A stretch of DNA of 64,000 nucleotides from Ovis canadensis (GCF_042477335.2 NC_091253.1:93262501-93326500); one strand, 5' to 3'; counted from the stretch's first letter, positions 10,809 through 23,216 are shown. The notes: generated by a model not told the origin, from the letters alone. Translations and numbers: made by a program.

Positions 10809-13760
10809 TCAGTTCAGTTCAGTTGCTCAGTCATGTCTGACTCTTTGCGACCCCATGAATTGCAGCACGCCAGGCCTCCCTGTCCATCACCAACTCCTAG
10901 AGTTTACTCAAACTCATGTCCATCGAGTTGGTGATGCCATCCAGCCATCTCATCCTCGGTCGTCCCCTTCTCCTCCTGTCCCCAATCCCTCCCAGCATCA
11001 GGGTCTTTTCCAGTGAGTCAACTCTTCGCATGAAGTGGCCAAAGTATTGGAGTTTCAGCTTTAGTATCAGTCCTTCCAATGAACACCCAGGACTGATCTC
11101 CTTTAGAATTGACTGGTTGGATCTCCTTGCAGTCCAAGGGACCCTCAAGAGTCTTCTCCAACACCACAGTTCAAAAACATCAATTCTTCGGCGCTCAGCT
11201 TTATTCACAGTCCAATTCTCACATCCACACGACTACTCGGAGAACCACAGCCTTGACTACACGGACCTTTGTTGGCAAAGTAATGTCTCTGCTTTTGAAT
11301 ATGCTATCTAGGTTGGTCATAACGTTCCTTCCAAGGAGTAAGCGTCTTTCAATGTCATGGCTGCAGTCACCATCTGCAGTGATTTTGGAGCCCCCCAAAA
11401 AAAGTCAGCCACTGTTTCCACTGTTTCCCTATCTATTTCCCATGAAGTGATGGGACAAGATCCCATGTTCTTCATTTTCTGAATGTTGAGCTTTAAGCCA
11501 ACTTTCTCACTCTCCTCCTTCACTTTCATCAAGAGGCTTTTTAGCTCCTCTTCACTTTCTGCCACAAAGGTGGTGTCATCTGCATATCTGAGGTTATTGA
11601 TATTTCTCTGGGCAATCTTGATTCTAGCTTGTGCTTCTTCCAGCCTAGCATTTCTCAAGATGTACTCTGCATAGAAGTTAAATAAGCAGGGTGACAATAT
11701 ACAGCCTTGATGTACTCCTTTTCCTATTTGGAACCATTCTGTTGTTCCATGTCCAGTTCTAACTGTTGCTTCCTGACCTGCATATAGGTTTCTCAAGAGG
11801 CAGGTCAGGTGGACTGGTACTCCCAACTCTTTCAGAATTTTTCAGTTTATTGTGATCCACACAGTCAAAGGCTTTGGCATAGTCAACAGAGCAAAAATAA
11901 ATGTTTTTCTGGAACTCTCTTGCTTTTTCCATGATCCGAAAGATGTTGGCAATTTGATCTCTGGTTCCTGTGCCTTTTCTAAAACCAGCTTGAAAATCTG
12001 GACGTTCACAGCTCACATATTGCTGAAGCCTGACTTGGAGAATTTTGAGCATTACTTTACTAGCATGTGAGATGAGTGCAATTGTGCGGTAGTTTGAGCA
12101 TTCTTTGGCATTGCCTTTCTTTGAGATTGGAATGAAAACTGACCTCTTCGAGTCCCTGGCCACTGCTGAGTTTTCCAAATTTGCTGGCATATTGAATGCA
12201 GCACTTTCATAGCATCATCTTTCAGGATTTGAAATAGCTCAACTGGAATTCCATCACCTCCACTAGCTTTGTTCATAGTAATGCTTCATAAGGCCCACTT
12301 GACTTCACACTCCAGGGTGTCTGGCTCTAGGTGAGCGGCCACACCATCATGGTTATCCAGGTCATTAAGACCTCTTTTGTATAGTTCTTTGTGTTTTCTT
12401 GCCACCTCGTCTTTATATGTTCTGCTTCTGTTAGGTCAAAACTCTTTCTGTCCTTCACTGTGCTCATTTTCACATGAAATGTTCTCTTGGTATCTCTAAT
12501 TTTCTTGAAGAGATCTCTAGTCTTTCCCATTCTATTCTTTTCCTCTATTACTTTTCATTGCTTAGTTAAGAAGGCTTTCTTATCTGTCCTTGCTATTCTC
12601 TGGAACTCTGCATTCAGTTGGGTGTATCTTTCCCTTTCTCTCTTGCCTTTTACTTCTCTTCTTTCCTCAGCTATTTGTAAAGCCTCCTCAAACATTTTGC
12701 CTTCTTGCATTTCTTTCTCTTGGGGATGGTTTTGGTCACTGCCTCCTTACAGTGTTATGAACACCCGTCCATAGTTCTTCAGGCCCTCTGTCTACCAGAC
12801 CTAACCCTTTGAGTCTACTCGTCACTTTCACTGTGACGAATAATCATAAGGGATTTGATTTAGGTCATACCGAAACGGCCTAGGGATTTTCCCTACTTTC
12901 TTCAGTTTAAGCCTGAATTTTGAAATAAGGAGCTCATGATCTGAGCCACAGTCAGCTCCTGGTCTTGTTTTTGCTGACTATAGAGCTTCTCCATCTTTGG
13001 CTGCAAAGAATATAATCAATCCGATGTCGGCATTGACGATTTGATGATGCCCATGTATAGAGTTATCTCTTGTTTTGATGAAAAGTGTTTGCTATGACCA
13101 GCATGTTCTCTTGGTAAAACTGTTAGCCTTTGCCCTGCTTCATTTTGTACTCCAAGGCCAAACTTGCCTGTTACTCCAGGTATCTCTTGACTGCCTAATT
13201 TTGCATTCCAATCCCCTAGGATAAAAAGAACATCTTTTGGAATTAGATCTGAAAGGTCTGTGGGTCCTCATAGAACTTGTCAGCTTCAGCTTCTTCAGTA
13301 TCAATGATTGGGACATAGACTTGGATTACTCTAATGTTGAGTGGTTTGCCTTGGAAAGAAACTGAGATCATTCTGTTGTTTTTGAGATTGCACCCAGGTA
13401 CTGCATTTTGGACTTTTTCGTTCGCTATGAGGGCTACTCCATTTCTTCTAAGGGGTTCTTGCACTCAATAATAAATATAATGGTCATCTGAATTAAATTT
13501 GCCCATTCCCATCTTTTAGCTCATTACTTCCTAAAATGTCGATGGTCACTCTTGCCATCTCTTGCTTGACCATGGGCAACATTCCACATTCCTACACAAT
13601 ATTGTTCTTTACAGCATCAGACTACTTTCATCACCAGACACATCCACACCTAAGCATCATTTCCACTTTGGCCCAGCCACTTTTTCTTTCTGGAAGCTAT
13701 TTAAATTACCCTCCACTTTTCCCCTGTAGCATTCTGGACACATTCCAACCTGTGTAGGGT
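10809..13760 (-). mobile_element. nearly full-length BovB LINE (defective)
   Basis: The longest BovB here, about 2.95 kb on the minus strand. From its 3' end: a short pentamer tail, the thumb region, motif C YADD (frame 11317-11826), motif B with the normal CILSPCLFN, motif A VDYAKAFDCVDH (frame 11759-12190), the DGIPVELFQIL region (12052-12276), a linker, then an apurinic-type endonuclease remnant (13243-13464, with RRNGVALIANEKVQ and IRVIQVYVP). The single reading frame of an active element is broken into at least five pieces, so it is inactive. The outermost 5' part near 13500-13760 is weakly conserved but still recognisable. Confidence 0.9.
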
Positions 13761-14299
13761 GGGGCTTATCTTCCCCAAACAATGAACAAGCCCAATAAAC
13801 ACTTTCTAGGTTGGACGGAACTAACTGAACTGGCAGTTCAATCCAAGCTATAATGTTCCAAGACTTTGATGGGTGACTGGTTAGGTCACAAAAGTTCAGT
13901 TGTCAAGTTACCCCATACCTAGGTAGAGCTCAGTGGTCATGCAGTACGCTTACCAAGGAATCCAGAGAAACAAAATATTGACTGTTTGAATTAAACATAT
14001 CAGTTTATTAAATGTGAGCACAGACATGAATGACTGATGGCAATATGTAAATCACACAGATGTCTCTTACCTAACCACCAGCCCTTCCTTAACTAGAATT
14101 AGTCAAGTTTCCCACCTGAGTGGCTAGAAGCCAGATTTCAACCTGGCTATGGCTCTGGCTCACCTCGGTTGTACTTCTTTCTCCCAGTCCTGCCCCAACT
14201 AACTCTAACACCCCTGCTTTGCTCAGCTAGTCTTTACCTTCTCTGGTAGTTCTCTCTCTAAGTGTATGCTAGCTGCGAGGATGCTGCAGTTACTGTGTA
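13761..14299. other. intergenic, no recognised feature
   Basis: Nothing recognised; no open frame with features. Confidence 0.5.
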
Positions 14300-14495
14300 C
14301 AGCTGACCTTTGAACAACAAGGGTTTGAACTTCCCAAGTCCACTTATATGTGGATTTTTTTCAGTAGTAAATAATACAGGGCTACTTGATTTATGGTTGG
14401 TTGAATCTGTAGTCATGGAATCAGATACAGAGGAACAGTAGATCTGGGTGAACTGAGTATATACAGGGCTGACTATAATTTATACAGAATTTTCT
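14300..14495 (+). mobile_element. probable DNA-transposon relic
   Basis: The block gacctttgaacaacaagggt, followed by gtccacttatatgtggattt, is a common mammalian interspersed motif that I associate with old cut-and-paste elements. The exact family is not assigned. Confidence 0.4.
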
Positions 14496-15449
14496 ACCAT
14501 GCTGGGAGGTTGGGGCCCCTTGTCTCCTTGTTCAAGGCTCAAATGTATATACACCTAAGGCTTTCTCTGTGGCTTGTATCCTTCTACCTCACCTCCCATC
14601 ATGGAGATTTCAACAAGTGAACTGGGGAGCTGAGGAACTGAATACTTGGACACCAACATACATGGCTGATTCTGTCCCCACTTGGCACACTCTGTGGGTG
14701 GCTCCATTCCTCTACGTGTTAGACTAACTGCTCGGCTACATGGGTGTTTGCTGCTGCTTCTGAGCACTTTGTCTCTGCTTTCCAAGGGCTCACTTGGCTA
14801 TCAGCCATTTGACAGCCCTCAAGTCTTCTCAGTTTCAAAGGGATCACCTTGGTTATTTGGAGAGACCAGGCAGTGTGAGGTGGGGATTAAACGTACAGAA
14901 CTTTGGAATATCCACATATGGCTTTGTTTGCTGGGTGATGAGGGATGAGCTCTAACACCTCTTTGTGTTAGGTAAAGTAGGGGAACTAATACTTCAGTTT
15001 AACGACCACATTGGTCAGGTCCCAGCAGGAAACTGGTTTCACATTCGTTCTTCAAATGAATGGATTACTCACAGAAGTGTGAGCAAGGATGAGGGAACAA
15101 ACAAGGGTTGTTGAGGTACCCGGAGAGCAGCAGTAGGAAGCCATTAGCATCCCTAAAGCTGAAAAGCGAAAAGGAAGAAGAGCCCACCTCGAACCAGAAT
15201 TGTGGAAGAGGTGCTGTAGAGTGGACAGGTGCAGCTAAGGCTGGAGGTGCAGCCTGAAGTATGGAGAGGACGAGGAAGACATTTCCCAGCGTCTCTCTCA
15301 TCTCACCTGCGGGTGCTACCTATGGGGTGAATGGAATGGCAATCAGGAGACAAGAGAGCCTGGCAAGTGCAGCTAGAGGGCGGGGCTTCCAGGCACAGAG
15401 CAGGGCACAGAGGGTCTAGTGAAGAGGCTGAAGAACCAGACGAGACAAG
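14496..15449. other. intergenic, no recognised feature
   Basis: Unique-looking sequence. Open frames up to 88 codons lack recognisable domains. Confidence 0.5.
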
Positions 15450-15545
15450 CAGCACAGGATTAAATGAGAAAATACACAGTATGCTTTCCACAGGACCTGG
15501 CACATAGCAACTGCCCCGCAAACAGTGATTGTGGTCATTGTTAGT
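15450..15545 (+). mobile_element. MIR fragment
   Basis: ttaaatgagaaaatacacag followed by acctggcacatagcaact matches the 3' half of the MIR consensus. Confidence 0.6.
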
Positions 15546-16357
15546 ATCACTAAGGCTACAAGGTCACTGGACTTTCCGGTTATACCTAAGGCCATCTTTG
15601 CCCCTCTAAGCAAGTCGTGAGGCTTGGTTTAGTAACGCACTCTCGCTGGGTCTCCTGACACCAGAGCTTTAATGATCCAGTTTTTGTTTTCATCAGGTGA
15701 AATGTAGGCTGTTTAACCTGTCCCCAGATTTAGAGCAAGAAAGAATAATTTCTGAGCAAAGTTCTTTTGAGAAATCTGTCCATCTGGGCACCACAGATCC
15801 CTTTACATATGGCCTAAGACTTTCCTTTGTCCCTCTTACCTAATGAGCCAAGACGAAATGGTCATGCTAATGGAAACTGCTTTGCACTCCAACTGCTGCA
15901 GCCCAAGCATAAAATCCATGATTTCGTAAGGGCTTAAAAATATCTTTTAAACTCCTTTGCCTCACCACTATTCGGCTGCCTTCTGTCTTTCCCGTTCTGT
16001 TCTTGTCCCTGTTGCTGGCCCAGTGTGTCAGAGGACCTGATGCTCCCTGCCCCCTTTACTGCCTCTGATCACACCCCTCTCTTTCCTCACCTTTCCTTTT
16101 TCCCCCTTAGATCTTGTTTCACATTTCCCACTCTTCTCAGTTTTCATGTTTGAAGGCTGGCCTCTCAGTCAACACTGCCAGCCAATCAAATGGGTCTTGT
16201 CGTTCAAGGAGATGGACTGATTAAATCACCGCAGGTGAGATAAAAATCTTTGGTTCTTTGACTCTTCTTGGCTGCTTGGTGCGGCTCTGCACTCCAGATT
16301 TGAGGTTTCTAAAGGGCTGAATCTGATGACTAACCTCCTTGCACCCGTGCAGGCTAA
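15546..16357. other. intergenic, no recognised feature
   Basis: No gene or repeat recognised; a pyrimidine-rich stretch lies at 16060-16140. Confidence 0.5.
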
Positions 16358-16462
16358 GGCCCTTCAGTCATGTCCGCCTCTTTGCAACATGGCCAGGCTC
16401 CTCTGTCCATGGGATTTTCCAGGCTAGAATACTGGAGTGGGTTGTCTTTTCCTTCTCCAGGA
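16358..16462 (-). mobile_element. Bov-tA SINE fragment
   Basis: Partial reverse copy: cagtcatgtccgcctctttg, then gaatactggagtgggttg. The tRNA-like head is missing. Confidence 0.8.
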
Positions 16463-17712
16463 ACCTCCGTGCACTGTAGTAAAGTCTGACTGTTCAGTTT
16501 GGTTGAGTCTGTGCTGAAGACAGTGAGCCAGTGACCTGGGTACAGCTTAGAAGAGCAGAGAGGTGTGACTCTAAGGACAGTCTTAAATCCCCCTCAGGGT
16601 ACGAAGGTGAACCAACATGAAATACTGAGTTATTTTGGAACCAGGTGTCAGGCATTTCCATACGGCTGCTAAAGTGCTCAGCAGGTCCTCAAAGAACACT
16701 TCTCCCAACCTCTGTAAAATGAGCTGGGGGAGGGGACAAGGGTTATATGGGGACCATTCAGCAAAATTTTACTGGGGGAAATAAGCTGACTTTGGGGGTT
16801 CAATTGACTCACTTGAAAATTGACTTTTTGGGGTCTCTTCCAATGAACACAGGAAGCCTTCTCCTGTAGAGGGCTAAACCCATGATGGGCCTATTTGTAC
16901 CCTGGTACTTTAATTTTTTCTTTTGAATATTCTTTGCAACAGGGAACTAGTTCAAGTTTTAGAAATCATTGGTTTTTACCTATAAAACAAAACTGAAATT
17001 ACTGGAATAAATTACTTCTCTGCATCTAGATTGAGACGTTAACTTCTGACAAAAGAAGATAACTTGTTAAAGTTCACTTAGGCTTCTTTTAAAATTGATT
17101 GTACATCTCTAAAATAAAATGAAGTGGATGCAGAACATTTTTTATTCAATACTGCATTGGCTCAGAGAGACAAAATCCACAGGCCCTGACCTTAATTGAA
17201 AACACTGATGGATAAACAAGATAAAGTTAAAAAACTATTAGAACAATTTTAAACCAGACATGTATATATTTTAGGAATCTAAATATTGGCTACATTACTG
17301 AGCCTAAATTGCATGGTCCTTAAAGTATATGCATTGAATAAAAATTATTAGTGGAACATGAAATGCATGAATTTCATCATTCTTGATATATTTACTTTGA
17401 AGACTTAAAATTTGAAAGCTATTTAGAAGACAATGCTGTATACTGTTAGGATTCAATCCAAGGTATAAATTTTGTCGTTAAGAACCAGGCTGGCTGGATT
17501 TAACAGGATTAAGCTTGGCTTTCAAAATTATTTCTGAAAGGAACAAAAAGTGACCTTCATACTGTAACAAGTCTATTTAGATGCCATTTACCCAGCATGT
17601 CCAAGTCTCAGCTACAGTAAATAGTAGTTGTTTTCTTATTTATGAAAAAGGTCGGAATTAAAGTATGTTAATGAACAGACTAAGGACAGCAGTTGTCTAG
17701 ACCCTTTTGCTC
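16463..17712. other. intergenic, no recognised feature
   Basis: About 1.25 kb, AT-rich in its second half. No gene or repeat family recognised. Confidence 0.5.
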
Positions 17713-17981
17713 AGAGAAGGAAGGCAATAGCAACCCACTCCAGTACTCTTGCCTGGAGAATCCCATGAATGGAGGAGCCTGGTGGGCTGCAGTCCATGGG
17801 GTCGAGAAGAGTCGGACATGACTGAGCGACTTCACTTTCACTTTTATGCACTGGAGAAGGAAATGGCAACCCACTCCAGCATTCTTGCCTGGAGAATCCC
17901 AGGGACGGTGGAGCCTGGTGGGCTGCCGTCTAGGGGGTCGCACAGAGTCGGACACGACTGAAGCGACTTAGCAGCAGCAGG
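17713..17981 (+). mobile_element. Bov-A2 SINE (dimer)
   Basis: Two successive Bov-A monomers, each with ggcaacccactccag-like and gactgagcgactt-like blocks, joined at about 17850. It ends in a short AGC repeat (agcagcagcaggagc), the characteristic Bov-A2 end. Confidence 0.92.
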
Positions 17982-18204
17982 AGCAGACCCTCTTGCTACA
18001 CCCAAAGACAACGCTAACGATAACCCATATTCAGGCATGTGTTTGACTAGTGAGCAGGAAATCTTGGTCTAGGAAGAATTAAAAAAAAAAAAGCTGAGAT
18101 ATTCAAGCGAGTTATATTATTCCAGTCCCAATTTAACAGTCAACATTTAATCCACTTCCTTTCTCATCCCCAATCCTACCTATGGCTGATGGGAGTAATA
18201 AACC

Positions 18205-18312
18205 AAGACCATCAAAAACTGGAGGGGACATATATATACCTATGGCTGATCCATTTGATGTATGGCAGAAACCAACACTATATTGTAATTATCCTTCAAT
18301 TAAAGAAAAAAA
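18205..18312 (+). mobile_element. ruminant L1 3' end
   Basis: The motifs tgatgtatggcagaaaccaa and attgtaattatccttcaatt followed by an A-rich tail match the bovid L1 3' terminus. Confidence 0.75.
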
Positions 18313-18654
18313 AAGCAAACAAACAGGAAAAACCAAGGTATAATGTCTGTTTTTTACAGGATAGTCATTAGCTCAATCAGTTAATGAACTGTTAACTCAA
18401 TAAAGTTATCAATGGGAGAGGTACAGAAAAGTCATTAGTGAAAGAATGTTCTCATCTCTCCAAATTTTTTACCAAGTTTCATTTTCACTGCTTTTTTAAA
18501 GGGCATTTTTCTTTAAAGTCCTACCATTAAGGTATGGAACATAAAACTCGATTGTAATCAATCATGTTTTTAATGTTAAATCTATACTTCAATCAAATAA
18601 TCCCTCTGGGAATTGATAACCTAAGTTAGCTTTTAAGGGGGAGAAGGGGCTGAT

Positions 18655-19040
18655 GATGCCCATCAGCAGTGGATAAACTGTTCTATTCATATTATGGAAT
18701 GCTACTTGGTAGTAAGCAGACTATGAATACACTCAACATAAGTGAATCTCAAAAAAAAAATGAACAGAAGTCACATATGAAAGAGTACATATATTACATG
18801 ATTTCATTTATATGAATTTCTAGAACAAGTAACACTAATCTATTGTGACAGAAGTCAGAACAATAGTTCTATGGGGAAGGATTAACCCGAAAGGGGCATG
18901 AGGGAATTTTCTGCTGGAACAATGGAAAAGTCCTGTATCTTTACTGGGGTTGTAGTTACCAAATCTCAAATTACACATTTAAAATCTGTGCATTTTATTG
19001 AATGTAAAGTATACCCCAGTTTTTTTAAAGTACTATATCT
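18655..19040 (+). mobile_element. old L1 (L1M type) 3' region
   Basis: The order gtggataaactg, ggaatgctacttggtagtaa, gtgaatctcaaaaa, gatttcatttatatgaattt, ctagaacaagtaacactaat, ggggcatgagggaatttt and tgtgcattttattgaatg is the classic C-terminal ORF2 to 3' UTR of old mammalian L1. Confidence 0.85.
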
Positions 19041-19145
19041 AGAAGATCGTAAAGTTAAGTATAACCTATCACCATAGAAAGCATCTAATGAATCTATTAA
19101 TTAAGAAACAACACAGGTCGTTCATTCAGAAAGCAGATACGAAGC

Positions 19146-19151
19146 TTTAAT
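19146..19151 (-). terminator. PDP1: candidate distal PDP1 poly(A) signal ATTAAA
   Basis: The plus strand reads tttaat, which is ATTAAA on the PDP1 strand, followed within 30-40 bases by a GT-rich stretch. It lies just before the L1 relic that ends the repeat-free block, so it is a reasonable distal end. Usage is inferred. Confidence 0.35.
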
Positions 19152-20878
19152 TCACTGTGGGCATTTCTATTCATTATATAATATATAAACTTTTCATTTC
19201 TTCACACAGATAAATCTTTTATAAGACTTTTTTCCCCTCCAAGTACTGTGTACCATAGCACAATTGCATTTAACTAGCTAAGGACATATTATAAATACCA
19301 TGAGCCACTGACTATATACAGAAAAATGACGTTAGAAAGTATAAATTAAAAATGTTTAAGAAAGGCTAAATACAATGAAAAGTTTACATGTATTCTTTAA
19401 TTCTAGATATCACATCACAGTGACAACCAATTACAATAAAATCAAAACTTCCTTTAGGTGATAATACATTCAAATTTCTAACATCCAATTATTTTCATTT
19501 CCACACCATTAATACTACAGGCTTAACACAACAGGCTTTTAGACTGCAGACCAAGTTTCTTGTGTAATAATAAAAACAAAGTTTCTTGTGTAATAATAAT
19601 TACTATCTTGATCATGATCAAAAGAAACCAAATTTATATATACTGTACTATATAGAGATGAGACTTTATTAAGTATAATATGGAACTCTTTAGTAAGGTG
19701 TTCAAGAGAAATTCAAATAGTAGCCTGAAAATGAGTTTTAACTGCTACTGTATTCTACATACATTCCATTAAAAAATGAAGTCTCTGTCAAAACATTTAC
19801 AAGTAAGTGTATAGTATAATAGCTTTTCCCCCTCCAAAATACCACCTGGGAGAAAATTTCCAAGGTGACTCAAGGAGGGAAAAAAGGGGGTAGGGGGGAA
19901 GATCTCAGAAAACAAACATTATATGGTCTGGTAAGTGGCAATCTTCCAGTCTATTTTCAATTGGAATAAATTCTGCAGCCAATTCTACCTTGCTTCGGTG
20001 TCCAGTCCAGAGTCCTTGAATATCTAGTTCAGTATTCTACAGAAATCTGCAAGGACTCCTAAACACCCCTCAACTAATTACACAAGGGAAAACTGATCAT
20101 GTTCTATATTAAAACTTATGTGAAAATTGAACATAGTCATAGCCATTCTTTTAACAGTGATGCTAGAATAAGTGATGAAATATATGCATAGCTGTACACG
20201 AATCACCATTAAACACAGGAACACAATGCCATTTGATGCATATCAAATAAGCTCCCCCAAAGCCAATCTGAATATATTTATTTTCATTTACTTTGATACA
20301 GCGTTGGAAGGGTCTGCATATAATTACAGAGACTGCTGCAGACAATATTTGATGCTATTAAGTGTTCCATTAAGCAGCAGGCATGCACAAGTTACTTTAA
20401 AAAATTTCTCATGTACGTATCTTAACATTTCTATTTATAAGCTACAATATTTTTAAAGCATTTAGTAATCTTTAAACCAATTATTTAAATTGACCTACAC
20501 CTAAGTGGGGAAAAACAACAACAAAAAACTTCATTGCAACACCTGAAGGTAATATTTAAACTTTACTCCCCCAAATTATGCAAAAATTTTTTTATATGTC
20601 ATCTTTAAAATTCCAAACATGACAAAAATTCTTACCACTACTAAATTAGAAGTATGATTTCTCAGCAGCAGTCTACCCATCACACACTTAGAGCATGCCA
20701 CACTTCAGGGGTTTACATGATAAGAGTGACATGCTGGTGGCTACAGATGACCATAATTGAACATATCAGTCTCTTCTCTTCATTCTGGATCTTTTATTTC
20801 AAACTAAATAAAGCTTTTCATTAATATTAACTAAAATTTTTTTTTCCCTTTAATACCAATAAGAGGAGATAAAACACC

Positions 20879-20884
20879 TTTATT
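20879..20884 (-). terminator. PDP1: candidate proximal PDP1 poly(A) signal AATAAA
   Basis: The plus strand reads tttatt, which is a canonical AATAAA hexamer on the PDP1 strand, about 670 bases after the stop codon. Usage is inferred only. Confidence 0.4.
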
Positions 20885-21555
20885 GTCTTCAAGTGCCTGG
20901 CAAAATAGAAAATATTTCAACTACATTAGGTAATCGGGTGAAGGGCTAGTGTTTGTTTTCTCATTTAAGAAGCATTCCAAGTCAAATAATCACACACACT
21001 GACAAATTCAGATTGCCTGGTTCTCGGTCCTTTATGGCTTAAAGTAGTGGGTTTGAAAACTACCTCTGGTTAAAGTTCATGAATAATGTACAGGCTACAC
21101 ATCTAGGAAATCATGCAATAAATATGTTCTCACATACACTGGAATCTTGGTGATGAAAGGGCTCTGCAGGTGTGAACAGTAATGTTTCTTCATTTTACCA
21201 AAAGAATAAGCCCAGCAAGTTCCTTGCTTTGGGCCTATTCAAAACCCTGTTTGCCAGGTCATCCTGATCTTCTCAGACTGATAAAAGCAGCCAATGTCTT
21301 AAGCCATCTGCAGTTAAGGAACTGATGGGCCTCAACTGCAGGTGCTTTGAGGTCTGAACTAAGCAGAACGAGACTCTCAGGATCCTGCCACTCTGATACA
21401 AAGTCACTTTGGACTACCTGGCAGACTCGAGTATCAAATAGGGAAATGCTGAGAATGACCCACTGGCAATATTTACTATAACATTATCTTTAAAAAAAAA
21501 AAAAAAACCTATCTGCCTTTTAAATCTATTTGAGAATTGCCTTGGTAATATCCAC

Positions 21556-23172
21556 TCACTGTTCCTGGTTTTGATATGCCCCTACAACATGAGAATTGAA
21601 CTGAACTACAATGATTGTAATGTCATCTCTGTACATCCGAGCAAGCTCTTCAGGAAGACTAAGCATTTTGGAGAGGCGCTCATGATCAACAGCCCCAAAC
21701 TCATTGTTGCCCACGGCGTGGCGAATAAGGTGGGTTGCTGCATTCTGGTCCTCAAACACTGATGACATCTTAGCTCTCCGTTCTGTTAAAAGGCCATGCA
21801 TCTGCCCCAGAGTCACCTTATAGCCACCAACGGCTATTGGCTGCTGGTGGTGCATGCCTGTTAGGTACTCACCCACAATCCTAACCACATCCTGCCTGTG
21901 CATTGTTTCCCACAGCCCATCAGTCGCCAGTACCAGAAATTTATCCTGTGGCCTTAATCGGTGGTAAGTTACTTCTGGTTCAGCAGTGAGATAAGGAGGT
22001 GTATAATAATTAGGAGGGATGAACTTGGTGTATTCATTGTCATTCAACTGGTCTGGGCCAGATTCTATCACTCTCTTCTGAAGGTCAATGCTCCATTTGA
22101 ACTTGACATCTCCGAAAGCCCGAAAAGGCATCAGCAAGCCAAGCAGCCGATCCTGTTTCACCACACTCTTGGCCTCGTTCTTTGGGTGCTCCAGTTTCAG
22201 CCGTTCCACTTCTCTCTCATTCTGAGCGTTGTGGTCATTAGACAGTGTGACCGCCGACCAAGAGCCGTCCTCTTCCTGCACCCCCAGCATGGCTCTGCTG
22301 TCGCCAGTGTTGGCCACGTGAAGGTCAACGCCATCCACGTGGGCCACGCAAGCTGTGGCCCCAGAAAATGCCACTCGAAGCACCAGGTAGTTGAGGAAAG
22401 AATTGGGATCACCAACTTGAGCCTCCAAGGAGATGTCATTATCAAGCCTCTTGAAAGCATTAATCAAAGCCTCCTTAACATCAATATCAGTCGACTCCCC
22501 AGTGTTGAGGTCAATAAGCTCTTGCCAGTAAGTCCTCAAGCTGTTGAAATATAACTTGGATGCCTCCTTACTGAAGTAATCATTGGGGTGCTTGTGCCAC
22601 TGGAGAATGGGTAGCAGGGCTCGACCACTCTCCACGGCATTTTCGATCTCCAGCAAAGTCTCGTGGGGTAACAAAGAGACAGCAATATAATAAAAGAGTC
22701 TTTCACTAACTGCCTGGGAGCAAGCACAGCCTGCGTGGCCATCGAAAACCCCCAAAAGCATCCCTCTGGTCTGCAAGCAGGTTGCTGCACTCCTCCGGTC
22801 CTCAATGGGTGCGTTTGCTGGCAGCTGATTGCTGTCAAATCCAAGGACAGAACTGACGTTTTTGCCATCAAATTCTGGCACTTTGAAACTGTACTCATTA
22901 GCTTTCAGGATGCTATTGACTTGGGGAGGTGTGAGGTAAAACTTCTGCGGTGTGGAAGCATATCTCCTTCCTTGGGTGTACTGCCACCAGCTCTCCTTTG
23001 GCCTGTAAAAGGTAGCATACGCCGGATGGGGTGTGTATCTCGGGCGACTCTGCGGAATATAAGGAGGTGAGCAGCAGAGATGTTTGTGGTGGCAGTAACA
23101 TGCAGTGCCATAGATTCTGCTCAGTTCACAGTTACGAATCAGAGGGAAAAACAGTTGAGTTGGTGCTGGCAT
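21556..23172 (-). CDS. PDP1: pyruvate dehydrogenase phosphatase catalytic subunit 1 (main coding exon)
   Basis: This encodes the PP2C-type, Mg/Mn-dependent serine phosphatase that dephosphorylates the E1-alpha subunit of the pyruvate dehydrogenase complex in the mitochondrial matrix and so reactivates it. The 538-residue frame is uninterrupted and has the family's usual length. Residues 1-71 are rich in basic, aromatic and Cys/His residues and resemble a transit peptide, with the mature start expected at ASTPQKF (residue 72). The PP2C signature LLGVFDGHA is at 139-147, with metal ligands at Asp144/Gly145; LATDGLW supplies Asp418 and YRDDITII supplies Asp516. NTGDSRA (288-294) and FGD (353-355) are also present. 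The start ATG has G at -3. No truncation or frameshift is visible. In known mammalian PDP1 the whole common coding region is also one exon. Identification is secure from sequence and recalled homologues. Confidence 0.98.
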   Translation of the reverse strand: MPAPTQLFFPLIRNCELSRIYGTACYCHHKHLCCSPPYIPQSRPRYTPHPAYATFYRPKESWWQYTQGRRYASTPQKFYLTPPQVNSILKANEYSFKVPEFDGKNVSSVLGFDSNQLPANAPIEDRRSAATCLQTRGMLLGVFDGHAGCACSQAVSERLFYYIAVSLLPHETLLEIENAVESGRALLPILQWHKHPNDYFSKEASKLYFNSLRTYWQELIDLNTGESTDIDVKEALINAFKRLDNDISLEAQVGDPNSFLNYLVLRVAFSGATACVAHVDGVDLHVANTGDSRAMLGVQEEDGSWSAVTLSNDHNAQNEREVERLKLEHPKNEAKSVVKQDRLLGLLMPFRAFGDVKFKWSIDLQKRVIESGPDQLNDNEYTKFIPPNYYTPPYLTAEPEVTYHRLRPQDKFLVLATDGLWETMHRQDVVRIVGEYLTGMHHQQPIAVGGYKVTLGQMHGLLTERRAKMSSVFEDQNAATHLIRHAVGNNEFGAVDHERLSKMLSLPEELARMYRDDITIIVVQFNSHVVGAYQNQEQ

Positions 23173-23216
23173 GGCATCAGAGAACAGTGGCAGGCTGGAA
23201 CTTCTGACCGGGATTC
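23173..23216 (-). other. PDP1: PDP1 common exon: 5' part upstream of the main start, with splice acceptor
   Basis: The splice acceptor AG lies at 23218-23217 and is preceded on the minus strand by a T-rich tract. The 44 bases between it and the main ATG are 5' UTR for transcripts using a non-coding first exon. They are coding in the transcript that uses the exon at 26678-26708. An out-of-frame ATG at 23177 opens a 12-codon frame that overlaps the main start and ends at 23139. Confidence 0.85.

Larger units (their letters stand above)
19125..21555 (-). other. PDP1: PDP1 3' untranslated region (approximate)
   Basis: The stretch downstream of the PDP1 stop is AT-rich and contains no recognised transposon until the L1 relic ending near 19040. 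Candidate minus-strand poly(A) signals are AATAAA at 20879-20884, another AATAAA in the sequence near 19677, and ATTAAA at 19146-19151. The last would place the distal end near 19125. Which signals are used cannot be told from sequence. A run of A residues on the plus strand near 21492-21507 lies within it. Confidence 0.6.

Noticed and set aside
21961-22554. 197-codon open frame on the plus strand
   Set aside because: It is antisense to the PDP1 coding exon and has no domain; an open antisense frame is expected opposite a long coding region.
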